From Robertmurraya korlensis NBRC 107688 (GTDB taxonomy: Bacteria; Bacillota; Bacilli; Bacillales; Cytobacillaceae): DNA of 64,000 nucleotides. The stretch spans positions 62,001-126,000 of the forward strand of contig NZ_BCVH01000004.1 of the NCBI RefSeq assembly GCF_001591645.1, written 5' to 3'. Below are positions 1 to 8,205 of the stretch, one piece after another; within the stretch, counting starts at the first letter, position 1; the number at the start of each line of letters is the position of its first letter. The notes below the pieces were generated by a model. It did no database searches. It saw nothing but the letters and a program-made list of their open reading frames with translations, and had not been told where the DNA came from. The position numbers and the translations under genes were made by a program.

Positions 1-280
1 AGGAATTAATATTGTAAATATCGACCAATTTGTTGTTGACCAGAATATAAAGAGATATGAAACAACCGGAAAAATTGATATTTATTATTTAAATAATCTT
101 TCATATACCGGAACACTGGGGCTTATTGATCTCTATGAAAGTGGAGCCCAAATACCTGGATTAGAAGAGTTGCTTAAGCAGAGAAAAGCAGACCGATTTA
201 ATATAAGTAATCCCACTTGGCAGTCGTATAATCATACCCGATTAAAGGCATATGAAAAGTTAGGCAAGTTGGAATTATAA
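1..280 (+). CDS. C-terminus of a DUF4173-like membrane protein (5' truncated)
   Basis: An open frame runs from base 2 to a TAA at 278-280, giving about 92 residues with no start inside the window. The tail contains RYETTGKIDIYYLNNLS, ending ...YEKLGKLEL. A pattern of Asn-x-Asp followed by RYxxTGKxDxxYLxxLS is what I recall at the C-terminus of DUF4153/DUF4173 membrane proteins of Bacillaceae, which lie after the membrane segments. The body of the gene lies upstream of the window, so the assignment rests on this tail only. Confidence 0.5.
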   Translation, partial: GINIVNIDQFVVDQNIKRYETTGKIDIYYLNNLSYTGTLGLIDLYESGAQIPGLEELLKQRKADRFNISNPTWQSYNHTRLKAYEKLGKLEL

Positions 281-388
281 GATGAATGGTATGTAGTTCA
301 TAATGAGCTACATACTTTTTCGTTCCATTATTTTCTAAAAGTGGTATAATCGAAAACGATTTCATTAATGATAAAAGGCTGTGTTAGT

Positions 389-976
389 ATGCAAATAACA
401 AGTATTGATCAATTGATCCATTCAATCAATCTGTTACCGAGAAAACAAAACACTTTGCTGATTGGTATAGATGGGTGTGGTGGTTCTGGTAAAAGTACAT
501 TTTCTGGGAAATTGGAAGAAAGATGTAGGAATGTAACGATTGTCCATTTCGATGATTTTTATTTACCGTCCTCAGAAATCATTCAGGATCATCCAAAGAA
601 CAAGCCAATTGGCGCTGATTTTGATTACAAACGGTTATTTAACCAAGTTCTCAATCCACTAAGCCAAAACAGAGTAGGTAAATACCAGAGATATGATTGG
701 AATCTCGATCAATTAGCTGAATGGCATCAGGTTCCAGTTGGGGAAATTGTTATTATTGAAGGAGTTTACTCCCTCCGAGAAGAATTGGTGGATATGTATG
801 ATTATTCTATATGGGTTGAGTGCCCGCGTGAAACAAGATTAGCTAGAGGGCTTGATAGGGACGGAGAGGAAGCTCGGGATATGTGGGAGAAGAATTGGAT
901 GATAGCAGAGGATTTGTATATGGAGGCACATAGACCTTACGAAAAGGCAAAGTTAATTATAAGTGGAACCAAATAG
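389..976 (+). CDS. Uridine kinase-like P-loop nucleoside kinase
   Basis: A 195-residue cytoplasmic protein with a Walker A loop, GCGGSGKS, at about residues 29-36, followed by VHFDDFYLP near 60 and IIEGVYSL near 125. This is the layout of the uridine kinase / phosphoribulokinase family, which transfers ATP phosphate to a nucleoside or similar small substrate. The true substrate is not evident: Bacillus udk proteins are about 210 residues and align differently in the lid region. An upstream in-frame ATG exists at 368, but the ATG at 389 has AAAGG 11 bases before it and gives the usual N-terminus. It is monocistronic. Confidence 0.75.
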   Translation: MQITSIDQLIHSINLLPRKQNTLLIGIDGCGGSGKSTFSGKLEERCRNVTIVHFDDFYLPSSEIIQDHPKNKPIGADFDYKRLFNQVLNPLSQNRVGKYQRYDWNLDQLAEWHQVPVGEIVIIEGVYSLREELVDMYDYSIWVECPRETRLARGLDRDGEEARDMWEKNWMIAEDLYMEAHRPYEKAKLIISGTK

Positions 977-1098
977 GATGAAAGGGGCATTCAAGGGACG
1001 TCCCTTTTTATTTTTATAAAAAAAGAATTACATGCATACAAAAGTCGTTTTCTCACAAACTAGAATGCACAACAATGGAAGAAAGGAAAGATGAGAAA

Positions 1099-1734
1099 AT
1101 GACGAAAGTTCTTTACATTACTGCTCATCCACACGATGACACACAGTCATATAGTATGGCTGTAGGGAAAGCATTTATTGACACGTACAAAGAAAAGAAT
1201 ACAGACCATGAAGTTGTTCATTTAGACCTTTACAAAGAAAACATACCTCAAATTGATGTTGACGTGTTTAGTGGCTGGGGCAAGCTTCAGTCAGGAAAAG
1301 GCTTTGACGAGCTTTCTTCAGAGGAAAAAGAAAAAGTGGCACGTCTTGGTGAACTGGTAGATCAATTTGTGTCTTTTGACAAATATATTTTTGTGACCCC
1401 ATTCTGGAACTTCTCGTTCCCTCCAGTAATGAAGGCTTATATTGATGCTGTTTCAGTTGCTGGAAAAACATTTAAGTATACGGCAGAAGGACCAGTAGGA
1501 TTGTTAACGGATAAAAAAGCGTTACATATCCAAGCTCGCGGTGGTGTTTACTCTGAAGGACCTGCTGCAGATTTTGAAATGGGACACCGTTATTTAAGCA
1601 TTATCATGCAGTTTTACGGAGTACCTTCGTTTGAAGGACTATTTGTTGAAGGTCATGCCGCTATGCCAGAAAAAGCACAAGAAATCAAAGAAAATGCAAT
1701 CGCTAGAGCAAAGGATTTGGCACATACATTTTAA
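1099..1734 (+). CDS. azoR: FMN-dependent NADH:quinone oxidoreductase / azoreductase
   Basis: A 211-residue flavodoxin-fold protein. The N-terminus VLYITAHP followed by [11 protein letters not shown] is the FMN-phosphate loop region; [17 protein letters not shown] and ARGGVYS are hallmark AzoR segments. The family makes homodimers with FMN and reduces quinones and azo dyes with NADH, protecting against thiol and quinone stress. Length matches B. subtilis AzoR1/AzoR2. The ORF can be opened at ATG 1075, but ATG 1099 is preceded by GGAAAG and yields the family N-terminus. It ends at a strong bidirectional terminator shared with the convergent acetyltransferase. Confidence 0.88.
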   Translation: MTKVLYITAHPHDDTQSYSMAVGKAFIDTYKEKNTDHEVVHLDLYKENIPQIDVDVFSGWGKLQSGKGFDELSSEEKEKVARLGELVDQFVSFDKYIFVTPFWNFSFPPVMKAYIDAVSVAGKTFKYTAEGPVGLLTDKKALHIQARGGVYSEGPAADFEMGHRYLSIIMQFYGVPSFEGLFVEGHAAMPEKAQEIKENAIARAKDLAHTF

Positions 1735-1738
1735 AATC

Positions 1739-1770
1739 AAAAGAGCCAACGATCATTCGTTGGCTCTTTT
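1739..1770. terminator. Bidirectional intrinsic terminator
   Basis: A perfect 12-bp stem, AAGAGCCAACGA (1741-1752) and TCGTTGGCTCTT (1757-1768), with loop TCAT. Runs of A before and T after it let it serve both convergent genes. Confidence 0.88.
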
Positions 1771-1776
1771 GACTTA

Positions 1777-2322
1777 CTATAGTTTTACCTGTTGTTGTTC
1801 CCACTCAGATCTCAGAATCCCCATTATAATACGATCAGAGTAGTTGCCGTCACGATAAATAGCGGAACGAAGTCTGCCTTCTTCAACAAAGCCAGCTTTC
1901 TCATATGCACGGATAGCACGACCGTTATAGCCGATGACGTCCAAACCGACTCTATGTAGATTTAACTCATGGAATGCATAACGTAGAATCAGCTCTAGTG
2001 CCTCACTACCAAAGCCTTTGTTTTGGTAATTTGTATCTCCTATTCCAATTGCTAGAGAGCCAACCCGATTATTCCATTCGATAGAATGGATGACGACAAA
2101 GCCGATTAAAGTGTCATCTTCAATTGTACGTAAACGAAAATAGGCTGAATTATGACTACGTTCTTTATTCTCCTCTAGTTCCGCAACTGAATGAGGATAG
2201 GCGATATCTGTATCGAGATTACGTAAATAGTCTGAGTTTTCCTCCCAAGTTGCCATAATCGCTGCATCCTCCGGTCGAACCGAAGTAAGTTTTACTAAGT
2301 TCCCCTTAAATAAATTCATCAT
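1777..2322 (-). CDS. GNAT N-acetyltransferase, RimJ/RimL type
   Basis: A 181-residue single-domain GNAT protein. VKLTSVRPEDAAIMATW at the start, then the acetyl-CoA loop motif YQNKGFGSEALELILRYAF, HRVGLDVIGYNGRAIRAYEKAGF and EGRLRSAIYRDGNYSD, place it with RimJ/RimL-like enzymes that acetylate a primary amine on a protein or small molecule. The acceptor cannot be predicted. The start has GGGAGAA 5 bases upstream; the second Met is equally usable. It is divergent from the next GNAT gene. Confidence 0.85.
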   Translation of the reverse strand: MMNLFKGNLVKLTSVRPEDAAIMATWEENSDYLRNLDTDIAYPHSVAELEENKERSHNSAYFRLRTIEDDTLIGFVVIHSIEWNNRVGSLAIGIGDTNYQNKGFGSEALELILRYAFHELNLHRVGLDVIGYNGRAIRAYEKAGFVEEGRLRSAIYRDGNYSDRIIMGILRSEWEQQQVKL

Positions 2323-2537
2323 ATTGTTCTCCCTTATTTTTTATTTTTATGAAGGAATCACATCATGTTACGCAATAAAATCTTGCCTCCCCGCGGTTTC
2401 GTTACGTTAATCTTAATATTCTATGTACTATTCAGCAACGAATTTTAACTCTACTATTTAGAAAGAAGGGGAAATTTCCTTTTATATCGAATGTTTAGTC
2501 TAGGAGTTTTATATCATGATTTATAGGAGTGGCAACG

Positions 2538-3050
2538 ATGTTCATAGAAACAGAGCGGCTTACGATTCGAAAATTTGAAGAAAACGACTACCTCGCAGTT
2601 TATACATACACATCCGATCCCATTGTAATGAGGTATATACCAGAAGGGGTTTTTACGGAAGAGGATGCTAAGAAGTTTGTAGTGAAAAATAAAGGGGAGA
2701 AGGTCGAGAAGTACCCAGTAATATTAAAAGAAAATAACACGCTTATCGGCCATATTGTATTCCATCCTTACTTTGGTGAACATACATATGAAATTGGATG
2801 GGTATTTCACCCGAATTATTATAACCAAGGTTTTGCCTCCGAAGCTGCAAAAGCGGTTCTTCAGTATGGGTTTGAGGATTTAAAGTTACATCGTATTATC
2901 GCTACATGTCAGCCTGAAAATATCGGTTCCTATCGTGTGATGGACAAAATTGGGATGAGACGGGAAGGATATTTTAAAAACTGTATCCCTAATGGAGATG
3001 GCTGGTGGGATGAATATTACTACGCCATCCTTGCAGAAGAGTGGAGGTAG
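2538..3050 (+). CDS. GNAT N-acetyltransferase, RimJ/RimL type
   Basis: A 170-residue GNAT protein. FIETERLTIRKFEENDY at the N-terminus, EIGWVFHPNYYNQGFASEA as the acetyl-CoA binding motif A, and HRIIATCQPENIGSYRVMDK followed by GMRREGYF are typical of RimJ/RimL-type transferases. The start is ATG 2538 with AGGAG at 2525-2529, in preference to the overlapping GTG 2529. The next acetyltransferase starts 5 bases after its stop and the two are probably cotranscribed. The acceptor substrate is unknown. Confidence 0.85.
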   Translation: MFIETERLTIRKFEENDYLAVYTYTSDPIVMRYIPEGVFTEEDAKKFVVKNKGEKVEKYPVILKENNTLIGHIVFHPYFGEHTYEIGWVFHPNYYNQGFASEAAKAVLQYGFEDLKLHRIIATCQPENIGSYRVMDKIGMRREGYFKNCIPNGDGWWDEYYYAILAEEWR

Positions 3051-3054
3051 GGAA

Positions 3055-3534
3055 ATGAGCCAACCAATTTATATTAGTCTACAATTATATGAACCTAAGC
3101 ATATGGAAGGTTTACTTGCTTTTAAACTTCCTAAAGAGCAGGAGAAATTTACCGCCCTGCCAAGTAACGTGCTGGACGTACAATCGGGACAGTTTCCTTT
3201 TGTTATAGTGGAAGATGAGACTCCTGTTGGTTTTTTTATCTTGCACTCGACATCGCGAGTCAAGAAGTATTCTGAGAATCCTCATGCGATGCTTTTAACA
3301 GCATTTTCTATAGATTACAGAAACCAGGGGAAAGGATATGCCAAACAAGGTTTATCGCTGTTAAAAAAATGTATACAGGATTACTTTCCAAACTGTAAGG
3401 AAATCGTATTAGGGGTTAACCATCAAAATATTCCTGCACAAAATCTGTATCTAGGAGTTGGCTTTCATGATACGGGGAGAAGAGTGATTGGATCACTTGG
3501 AGAACAGTTTGTCATGAGCCTGTGTATATTATGA
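3055..3534 (+). CDS. GNAT N-acetyltransferase
   Basis: A 159-residue GNAT-fold protein. The visible motif A is AFSIDYRNQGKGYAKQGL and the C-terminal part reads LGVNHQNIPAQNLYLGVGFHDTGRR, the beta-5/alpha-4 signature. Start ATG 3055 has GGAGG at 3043-3047, inside the end of the preceding acetyltransferase gene, so the two genes form a tight pair. The sequence differs enough from its neighbour that this is not a recent tandem duplication. The substrate is unknown. Confidence 0.82.
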   Translation: MSQPIYISLQLYEPKHMEGLLAFKLPKEQEKFTALPSNVLDVQSGQFPFVIVEDETPVGFFILHSTSRVKKYSENPHAMLLTAFSIDYRNQGKGYAKQGLSLLKKCIQDYFPNCKEIVLGVNHQNIPAQNLYLGVGFHDTGRRVIGSLGEQFVMSLCIL

Positions 3535-3564
3535 TGATGTCTTTTTATGAACCTGATATAGATT

Positions 3565-3599
3565 AACACGTGATTTTTAAGGGGAATCGCGTGTTTTTT
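3565..3599 (+). terminator. Intrinsic terminator of the GNAT pair
   Basis: The stem AACACGTGATT / AATCGCGTGTT has one G-T pair and is followed by six T. Confidence 0.8.
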
Positions 3600-3686
3600 A
3601 CGTTTTTTACTTTTGAGGTGAAACCAATATAAAAGATGATCGTATTTTCTTTTACTAGATGTAAAAGGCGAATTAGGAGGACGGGT

Positions 3687-4157
3687 ATGGAGGGGTTTGA
3701 AGTTAGAAAAATAAATCTTCTGTCTCAGGTAGGTTTCGCTGAGGTGGTAAAAGAAAGTAAAAGGGAGGGCTTCAATTTTGTAACTAGGCTAGTACATGAT
3801 TATGAATCTGGTGACAATCGGTTTTCTCTTCCAGGTGAGGCTTTGTATGGTGTGTTTAATAATGACGGAGACCTTGTGGCCTTAGGAGGATTAAATCAAG
3901 ACCCCTTTTCTAAACAACCTACCATAGGGAGGCTGAGGCGTTTTTATGTAAGAAAACGATATCGAAGGATGAGAATAGGTACTTTTTTATTAGAATATAT
4001 ACTCTCTAAAGCTACTACCCATTTTCAATTAATTGTTTTACATACAGATACAAAGGAAGCGGATAAATTCTATGTAAGTTCTGGATTTAAAAGGGGAGAG
4101 GAATTGCCAAACAGTAGCCACTTTTTACTCTTAAAAGGAAACGAGGATTCTGAATGA
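3687..4157 (+). CDS. GNAT N-acetyltransferase coupled to a UbiB-type kinase
   Basis: A 156-residue GNAT protein. LYGVFNNDGDLVALGGLNQD, then RLRRFYVRKRYRRMRIGTFLLEYIL (motif A with the RxxGxG/A pattern reduced to RRMRIG) and FYVSSGFKRGEE identify the fold. The start is ATG 3687, placed by AGGAGG at 3675-3680; the ORF extends further upstream without a ribosome site. Its TGA (4155-4157) overlaps the ATG of the next gene (4154-4156), so translation is probably coupled to the AarF/UbiB-like protein. Whether the two act together is unknown. Confidence 0.8.
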   Translation: MEGFEVRKINLLSQVGFAEVVKESKREGFNFVTRLVHDYESGDNRFSLPGEALYGVFNNDGDLVALGGLNQDPFSKQPTIGRLRRFYVRKRYRRMRIGTFLLEYILSKATTHFQLIVLHTDTKEADKFYVSSGFKRGEELPNSSHFLLLKGNEDSE

Positions 4158-5773
4158 AAGTTCAAAGTAAGTTCATTCGTATGACAAAGGTGTTGTCACT
4201 AGCATTTACTATTTTTATTCAAATCTATTGGTACAAGTTACGAAGAAAGCCTGATTCAGAATGGGAAAATCTATGGGGGAAAATCGGTGAAAGATTTCGG
4301 AAAACCCTCTTTGAATTAGAAGGTCTATTGATAAAAATTGGTCAAATATTAAGCATTCGTTCAGATTTATTGCCACGTTCTTTTATCAAACAGATGGAAG
4401 ACCTGACTGATCATGTGCCGCCATCGAAATGGGAGGATATTCAGGAAATACTTGAAAATGAATGGGGAGGCTCTATTTATAATAAAATAGACTCTATTGA
4501 AAAGCAGGCGGTGGCATCAGCCTCTATTGGTGAAGTATACCAAGCCGTTTTAAAGAATGGAACGAAAGTGGCTGTTAAAATTCAACGTCCAAATATTCAA
4601 TCTATCGTTCAAATCGATTTTCGGACCTTACAAATCATCATATGGTTTGCTGACCATTTTGTTCCAGTACCAAAAGGGTTTCTTAATTTTCATGTGTTGT
4701 ATAAGGAATTAAAAGAGGTGATTGAGAGGGAACTAGATTTTGCCAAAGAGTTAGAGGCGCTACAATCATTTAATAACCGATTCAGTGATAATGATTTTGT
4801 TAAAATACCAAATGTATATCCAGAGCTTTGTACAAACAAGGTGCTCGTCATGGAATGGGTAGAAGGAATAAAGCTGACCGACGGCGAACGTTTAGAGCAA
4901 ATAGATACTAGTCGTAAAGAGATTGCTCAAAAGCTAATTCAATTATTTTTACCTCAATGGTTAGAAGCCGGTTATTTTCATGCCGACCCACATCCGGGTA
5001 ATATCATGGTTAGTAAAGAAGGAAGAATTATCTTATTAGATTTTGGAATGGTGGGACAAATCAGTAAAAAGGATGCCTCCTATTTTCAATCACTCATCGA
5101 GGCTTTCTTAGCTAAGAATTACAAAAAGGCAGTAGATTGCTTGTCACATTTAGGTTTTTTGCTACCAGATGCAGATTCACGAACAATGGAAAGACTTTTA
5201 ACCGAGCTTATGTCCTTTCAAATAGGGGACCTGAAAAAGATAGACCTGATTGCATTAAAATTAGAAATGAACGATATCATTCAAGCCCTTCCTATTCAGG
5301 TGCCTACAAGATTCATATTTTTAGGTCGGTCAGTGGGGACAATCGAAGGCATCCTACGAAATGTAGTTCCAGATGAAGAGCCACTCGACCTCGGAAAGCC
5401 TGTATTTATGGAATGGCTCAGAAACCAAAGCAATAAATGGAATTTTATTTGGCAGTGGTTCCAATCACAACCTATCTTTAAAATCGTTCACTCAGTGAAT
5501 GAATTTCTTCAAGTACCGCAAAAGCTCGAACAGCTGAAAGAAAGCGAACAAAGACGAGACTTTCTATTTATCACTCAAGAGAATCATAAAAAACATTTGT
5601 TTCTACTTTTGTTAGTCGGATTAGCTGGTGTAGGATTTGGTCTGTATGTAATGAACCCATTAATATGGAAAATAGGAATCGGATTATCGGCTGTTTCCTT
5701 TGTAGGCTATGGCGTGGCGAGTTATAGACTGAAAAAATGGATGAAATACATGCCAGATAGGATGCGCAGGTGA
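4154..5773 (+). CDS. ABC1/AarF/UbiB family atypical kinase, membrane anchored
   Basis: A 539-residue UbiB-family protein. KIGQ at 61-64 (the family's KxGQ motif), the Ala-rich nucleotide loop ASASIGEVYQA at 121-131, VKIQ at 141-144 with the phosphate-binding Lys, HADPHPGN at 276-283 (catalytic loop) and LLDFG ending at 298 (metal-binding Asp) are all present. Two membrane helices close the protein at about 487-505 and 511-530. UbiB/ADCK proteins bind ATP and support isoprenoid-quinone metabolism. Bacillaceae use menaquinone and no quinone gene is near, so the role is inferred from family only. Its start codon overlaps the preceding GNAT stop. Confidence 0.88.
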   Translation: MKVQSKFIRMTKVLSLAFTIFIQIYWYKLRRKPDSEWENLWGKIGERFRKTLFELEGLLIKIGQILSIRSDLLPRSFIKQMEDLTDHVPPSKWEDIQEILENEWGGSIYNKIDSIEKQAVASASIGEVYQAVLKNGTKVAVKIQRPNIQSIVQIDFRTLQIIIWFADHFVPVPKGFLNFHVLYKELKEVIERELDFAKELEALQSFNNRFSDNDFVKIPNVYPELCTNKVLVMEWVEGIKLTDGERLEQIDTSRKEIAQKLIQLFLPQWLEAGYFHADPHPGNIMVSKEGRIILLDFGMVGQISKKDASYFQSLIEAFLAKNYKKAVDCLSHLGFLLPDADSRTMERLLTELMSFQIGDLKKIDLIALKLEMNDIIQALPIQVPTRFIFLGRSVGTIEGILRNVVPDEEPLDLGKPVFMEWLRNQSNKWNFIWQWFQSQPIFKIVHSVNEFLQVPQKLEQLKESEQRRDFLFITQENHKKHLFLLLLVGLAGVGFGLYVMNPLIWKIGIGLSAVSFVGYGVASYRLKKWMKYMPDRMRR

Positions 5774-5867
5774 TTAAATTGGTGTTAACATATCTATTCT
5801 AAAAAAAAGGAATTTCTATTAGTTGTAATGTTCGCTGATGAATTAATTAAAGTAATTTACCAGGCAT

Positions 5868-5897
5868 GAAAAAAAGATCACTCAATTTGAGTGATCT
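5868..5897 (-). terminator. Intrinsic terminator (minus strand)
   Basis: The stem AGATCACTCA / TGAGTGATCT has a 3-base loop, with seven A on its left that become a T run for the leftward acidic-protein gene. Confidence 0.8.
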
Positions 5898-5906
5898 ATA
5901 TGTTGA

Positions 5907-6587
5907 TTAACGGTCATAGTTAAAGTCAGATAACGAATCCATATGGCTCGCGATCATGGCAATAATTGTGCTCGCTTCCTCTTTAGAGAAAATAAAATTG
6001 GTTTCGTCCTTGATTAGGTCTTCGTCATCGGTCCAAATTCGGTTTACTCTTCGAAGCACACCGTCACCGGTTTCTTGGACGATACCGAATTGGTAGGAGA
6101 CTTCAATTTCATCTTCGTACATAAAGGCTGTCACTTCAGGAGTTTCCCAGTCAACATCGACCTGTTCTAGGATATCGTCAGTCTCATCCTCATCGTCCAT
6201 TAGGACATAATCGACCTCAACGTCGTCATCCTCGTCGTCATCCATTTCATAATAATCTTCATCATCGAAATCATCATCATTCATAAAATCATGTAAACTC
6301 TCATGAACCGCATCAATTATATCCTCAATGTCAGCAAGGATCGTTTTTGACGTTTGGCCAAGGTCTACATCAATTGAATCAATGTAGAACTCCTCGTTAT
6401 GTGGATCAAAATAAAGGGTGCAGAAATACTCACGATCATCATCTTCTGTTTCTACGTAAAACTCCATACGTGGATGTTTCGCACCACGATCAACAGACAT
6501 ATGACCTACTTGGTCATACTTATCGCAAATAGACTCTAAATGATCTTGCAATTCACCACTTACTCGATCAAACCATTCTAAAGACAT
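5907..6587 (-). CDS. Conserved acidic cytoplasmic protein, unknown function
   Basis: A 226-residue soluble protein with no signal peptide or membrane segment. An Asp/Glu-rich linker at about residues 100-145 (for example NDDDFDDEDYYEMDDDEDDD) separates an N-terminal half containing MEFYVETEDDDREYFCTLYF from a C-terminal half containing VRRVNRIW-like and FIFSKEEASTIIAMIASHMD segments. I do not recognise the family. The start is ATG 6587, preceded by GGGAGGG at 8 bases; an upstream in-frame ATG at 6620 lacks such a site. Its own terminator follows. Confidence 0.7.
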   Translation of the reverse strand: MSLEWFDRVSGELQDHLESICDKYDQVGHMSVDRGAKHPRMEFYVETEDDDREYFCTLYFDPHNEEFYIDSIDVDLGQTSKTILADIEDIIDAVHESLHDFMNDDDFDDEDYYEMDDDEDDDVEVDYVLMDDEDETDDILEQVDVDWETPEVTAFMYEDEIEVSYQFGIVQETGDGVLRRVNRIWTDDEDLIKDETNFIFSKEEASTIIAMIASHMDSLSDFNYDR

Positions 6588-6668
6588 AGAAAATCCCTCC
6601 CTTTCAAGGTTATCGCTCATATTATTGCCTATTTATAAAATTAATGTACGTACCATAAAAAACCAATA

Positions 6669-6860
6669 TTAAATATGATGGCTTTCACAATAGATATCGA
6701 CGATCTTTTCTATTTCATCGTGGTTTGGAAATTTCCCGTGAAAATCAAAGGTTATTTCTTCTTTAAAATCACCATGGTGATACACTTGAATCGATCCCTT
6801 TTGCTGAATCACACTGAATTCGGTCTCAAACGTCCAGCCATTTCTTTCGATTGCTCCCAA
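6669..6860 (-). CDS. Small conserved protein, YbxH-like (DUF5370?)
   Basis: A 63-residue protein starting at TTG 6860 with AGGAGGG 8 bases upstream. The N-terminus reads MGAIERNGWTFETEFSV, followed by a short HHGDFKEEITFDFHG strand region. From memory this resembles the short B. subtilis protein YbxH (DUF5370), of unknown function; that link is tentative. It has no membrane segment. A separate transcription unit from the acidic-protein gene to its left is likely, since about 80 bp separate them. Confidence 0.6.
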   Translation of the reverse strand: MGAIERNGWTFETEFSVIQQKGSIQVYHHGDFKEEITFDFHGKFPNHDEIEKIVDIYCESHHI

Positions 6861-6965
6861 GTCTATTCCCTCCTATGTCTTTTAAAAGTAGTATTTACCT
6901 AAAGAAACTTTTTCGTACATAGTTCTGATTCTTTAAAGCATCCTATCATTAGGAGGTGTGTGAAC

Positions 6966-7172
6966 GTGGAGCCAAGAAAGCCTGGAAGCGATAAATTACC
7001 CGATTTTGAACAATTAGATGATCGTGTAATCGCTCAACATACAGAAGCACCAATGTTAGTGATCAAAACGAATTTAGATCCTAAGGATTCTACAGTGGAT
7101 AATCCTTATTATAAAAATAAAAACCTAACGGATACAAAGGAATTTAGAGACTATTTCGAAGATAAAAGGTAA
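6966..7172 (+). CDS. Small hydrophilic protein, unknown function
   Basis: A 68-residue charged protein (VEPRKPGSDKLPDFEQLDD... EFRDYFEDKR). GTG 6966 is chosen over GTG 6960 because AGGAGGT at 6951-6957 then sits 9 bases away. No domain is recognised and no membrane or signal segment is visible. It is followed directly by an intrinsic terminator, so the gene is monocistronic. Confidence 0.62.
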   Translation: MEPRKPGSDKLPDFEQLDDRVIAQHTEAPMLVIKTNLDPKDSTVDNPYYKNKNLTDTKEFRDYFEDKR

Positions 7173-7179
7173 TTTGCTT

Positions 7180-7212
7180 AACACTTCTTCCAATTAAGGA
7201 GAAGTGTTTTTT
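7180..7212 (+). terminator. Intrinsic terminator
   Basis: The stem AACACTTCT / AGAAGTGTT runs into six T directly after the small hydrophilic gene. Confidence 0.8.
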
Positions 7213-7285
7213 CTGTAAAGAAGGACAATTACATGGTTTTAAAGAATGAATATATAGTGTTTTTTTAATATAAGGGGTTGATATT

Positions 7286-7591
7286 GTGAGCAAGTATGGT
7301 TTGTTTGGAAAGTTTACTGTTAAAGATGGGGAACGTGACACAATGGTACGGATTTTGATGGAAGCAGCACAATCAATGAATGATTTAGAGGATTGTGAGG
7401 TGTACCTAGTAAGTACAGCAGACTTAGAGCCAAATTCCGTATATGTTTACGAAGAGTGGAAAAGTGAAGATGCTCATCAAGCTTCTCTTGGCTTGGAGTC
7501 AACACAAACCTTAATTAAACAAGCGAAGCCAATTATTACGGGGGTGGAAAGGATAAGTACGTTTCAACCTATTGGTGGAAAACCATCATAA
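7286..7591 (+). CDS. Antibiotic biosynthesis monooxygenase (ABM) domain protein
   Basis: A 101-residue ferredoxin-like-fold protein. LFGKFTVKDGERDTMVRILMEAAQSM, DCEVYLVSTADLEPNSVYVYEEWKSEDAHQASL and the closing VERISTFQPIGG match putative quinol monooxygenases of the ABM family, which act as dimers without cofactor; several members degrade haem instead. The haem-ligand Asn/His arrangement of IsdG is not evident. The start is GTG 7286 with AAGGGG upstream. The DinB gene follows within 14 bases, suggesting cotranscription. Confidence 0.82.
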   Translation: MSKYGLFGKFTVKDGERDTMVRILMEAAQSMNDLEDCEVYLVSTADLEPNSVYVYEEWKSEDAHQASLGLESTQTLIKQAKPIITGVERISTFQPIGGKPS

Positions 7592-7605
7592 ATGAGGTGA
7601 AGCAG

Positions 7606-8067
7606 TTGAAGCAATTTTTTTATTACAATTGGCAAGTGAGAGAAGAGTGGTTTGAATGGGCAAAACAAGTATCAGCGGAAGACCTGCTGAAACAGCGAGT
7701 CGGTGGTTTTAATAACATTCTCCATACTTTGCTACATATTGTTGTAGTTGAGTTTGATTGGATCAATGATCTCCTTGGCGGAGAGGTCATTGAGTTTCAA
7801 CTAGAAGACTATCAAACGATTGATGATGTGATTAACCTACATCAACATTGGCATCCAATGATTCGAAATTTTGTGGAAAATTGGACAGATAATTTAAGCG
7901 ATAAGCAATTAGTCATCGAAGAAGGGAAGCGAGTCTTTTCATATGGAGAGGTCATGAAACATGTAATTGTTCATGAAATTCATCATATCGGACAATTATC
8001 TATTTGGGCGAGAGAGCTTGGGCTTTCACCTGTTCAAGCAAATTACATAGGAAGAGGATTATCGTAA
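7606..8067 (+). CDS. DinB/YfiT-like four-helix metal-binding protein
   Basis: A 153-residue protein of the DinB family. Three metal-binding His are expected and visible: HTLLHIV near residue 45 and VHEIHHIGQLSIWAREL near residues 122-140. The family binds Zn or Ni and includes thiol-S-transferase-like enzymes, but most Bacillus members have no known reaction. The start is TTG 7606 with GAGGTG 6 bases upstream, giving the usual N-terminus LKQFFYYNWQVREEW; GTG 7597 overlaps that site. It lies directly behind the ABM gene. Confidence 0.85.
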   Translation: MKQFFYYNWQVREEWFEWAKQVSAEDLLKQRVGGFNNILHTLLHIVVVEFDWINDLLGGEVIEFQLEDYQTIDDVINLHQHWHPMIRNFVENWTDNLSDKQLVIEEGKRVFSYGEVMKHVIVHEIHHIGQLSIWARELGLSPVQANYIGRGLS

Positions 8068-8108
8068 TGAAGTCCTGGTAGCAACTGTTAAGCTAAACTA
8101 TAAATGGT

Positions 8109-8137
8109 AGATCTTTCATCTGAAGGATCTTTTTTTA
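8109..8137 (+). terminator. Intrinsic terminator of the ABM-DinB unit
   Basis: The stem AGATCTTT / AAGGATCT has one wobble pair and a 6-base loop, followed by nine T. Confidence 0.8.
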
Positions 8138-8205
8138 TTGTTAAAATATAAACAAATATATATAATGTTTATATATATAATAAACAAATTTAAGAGGTGT
8201 TTATT

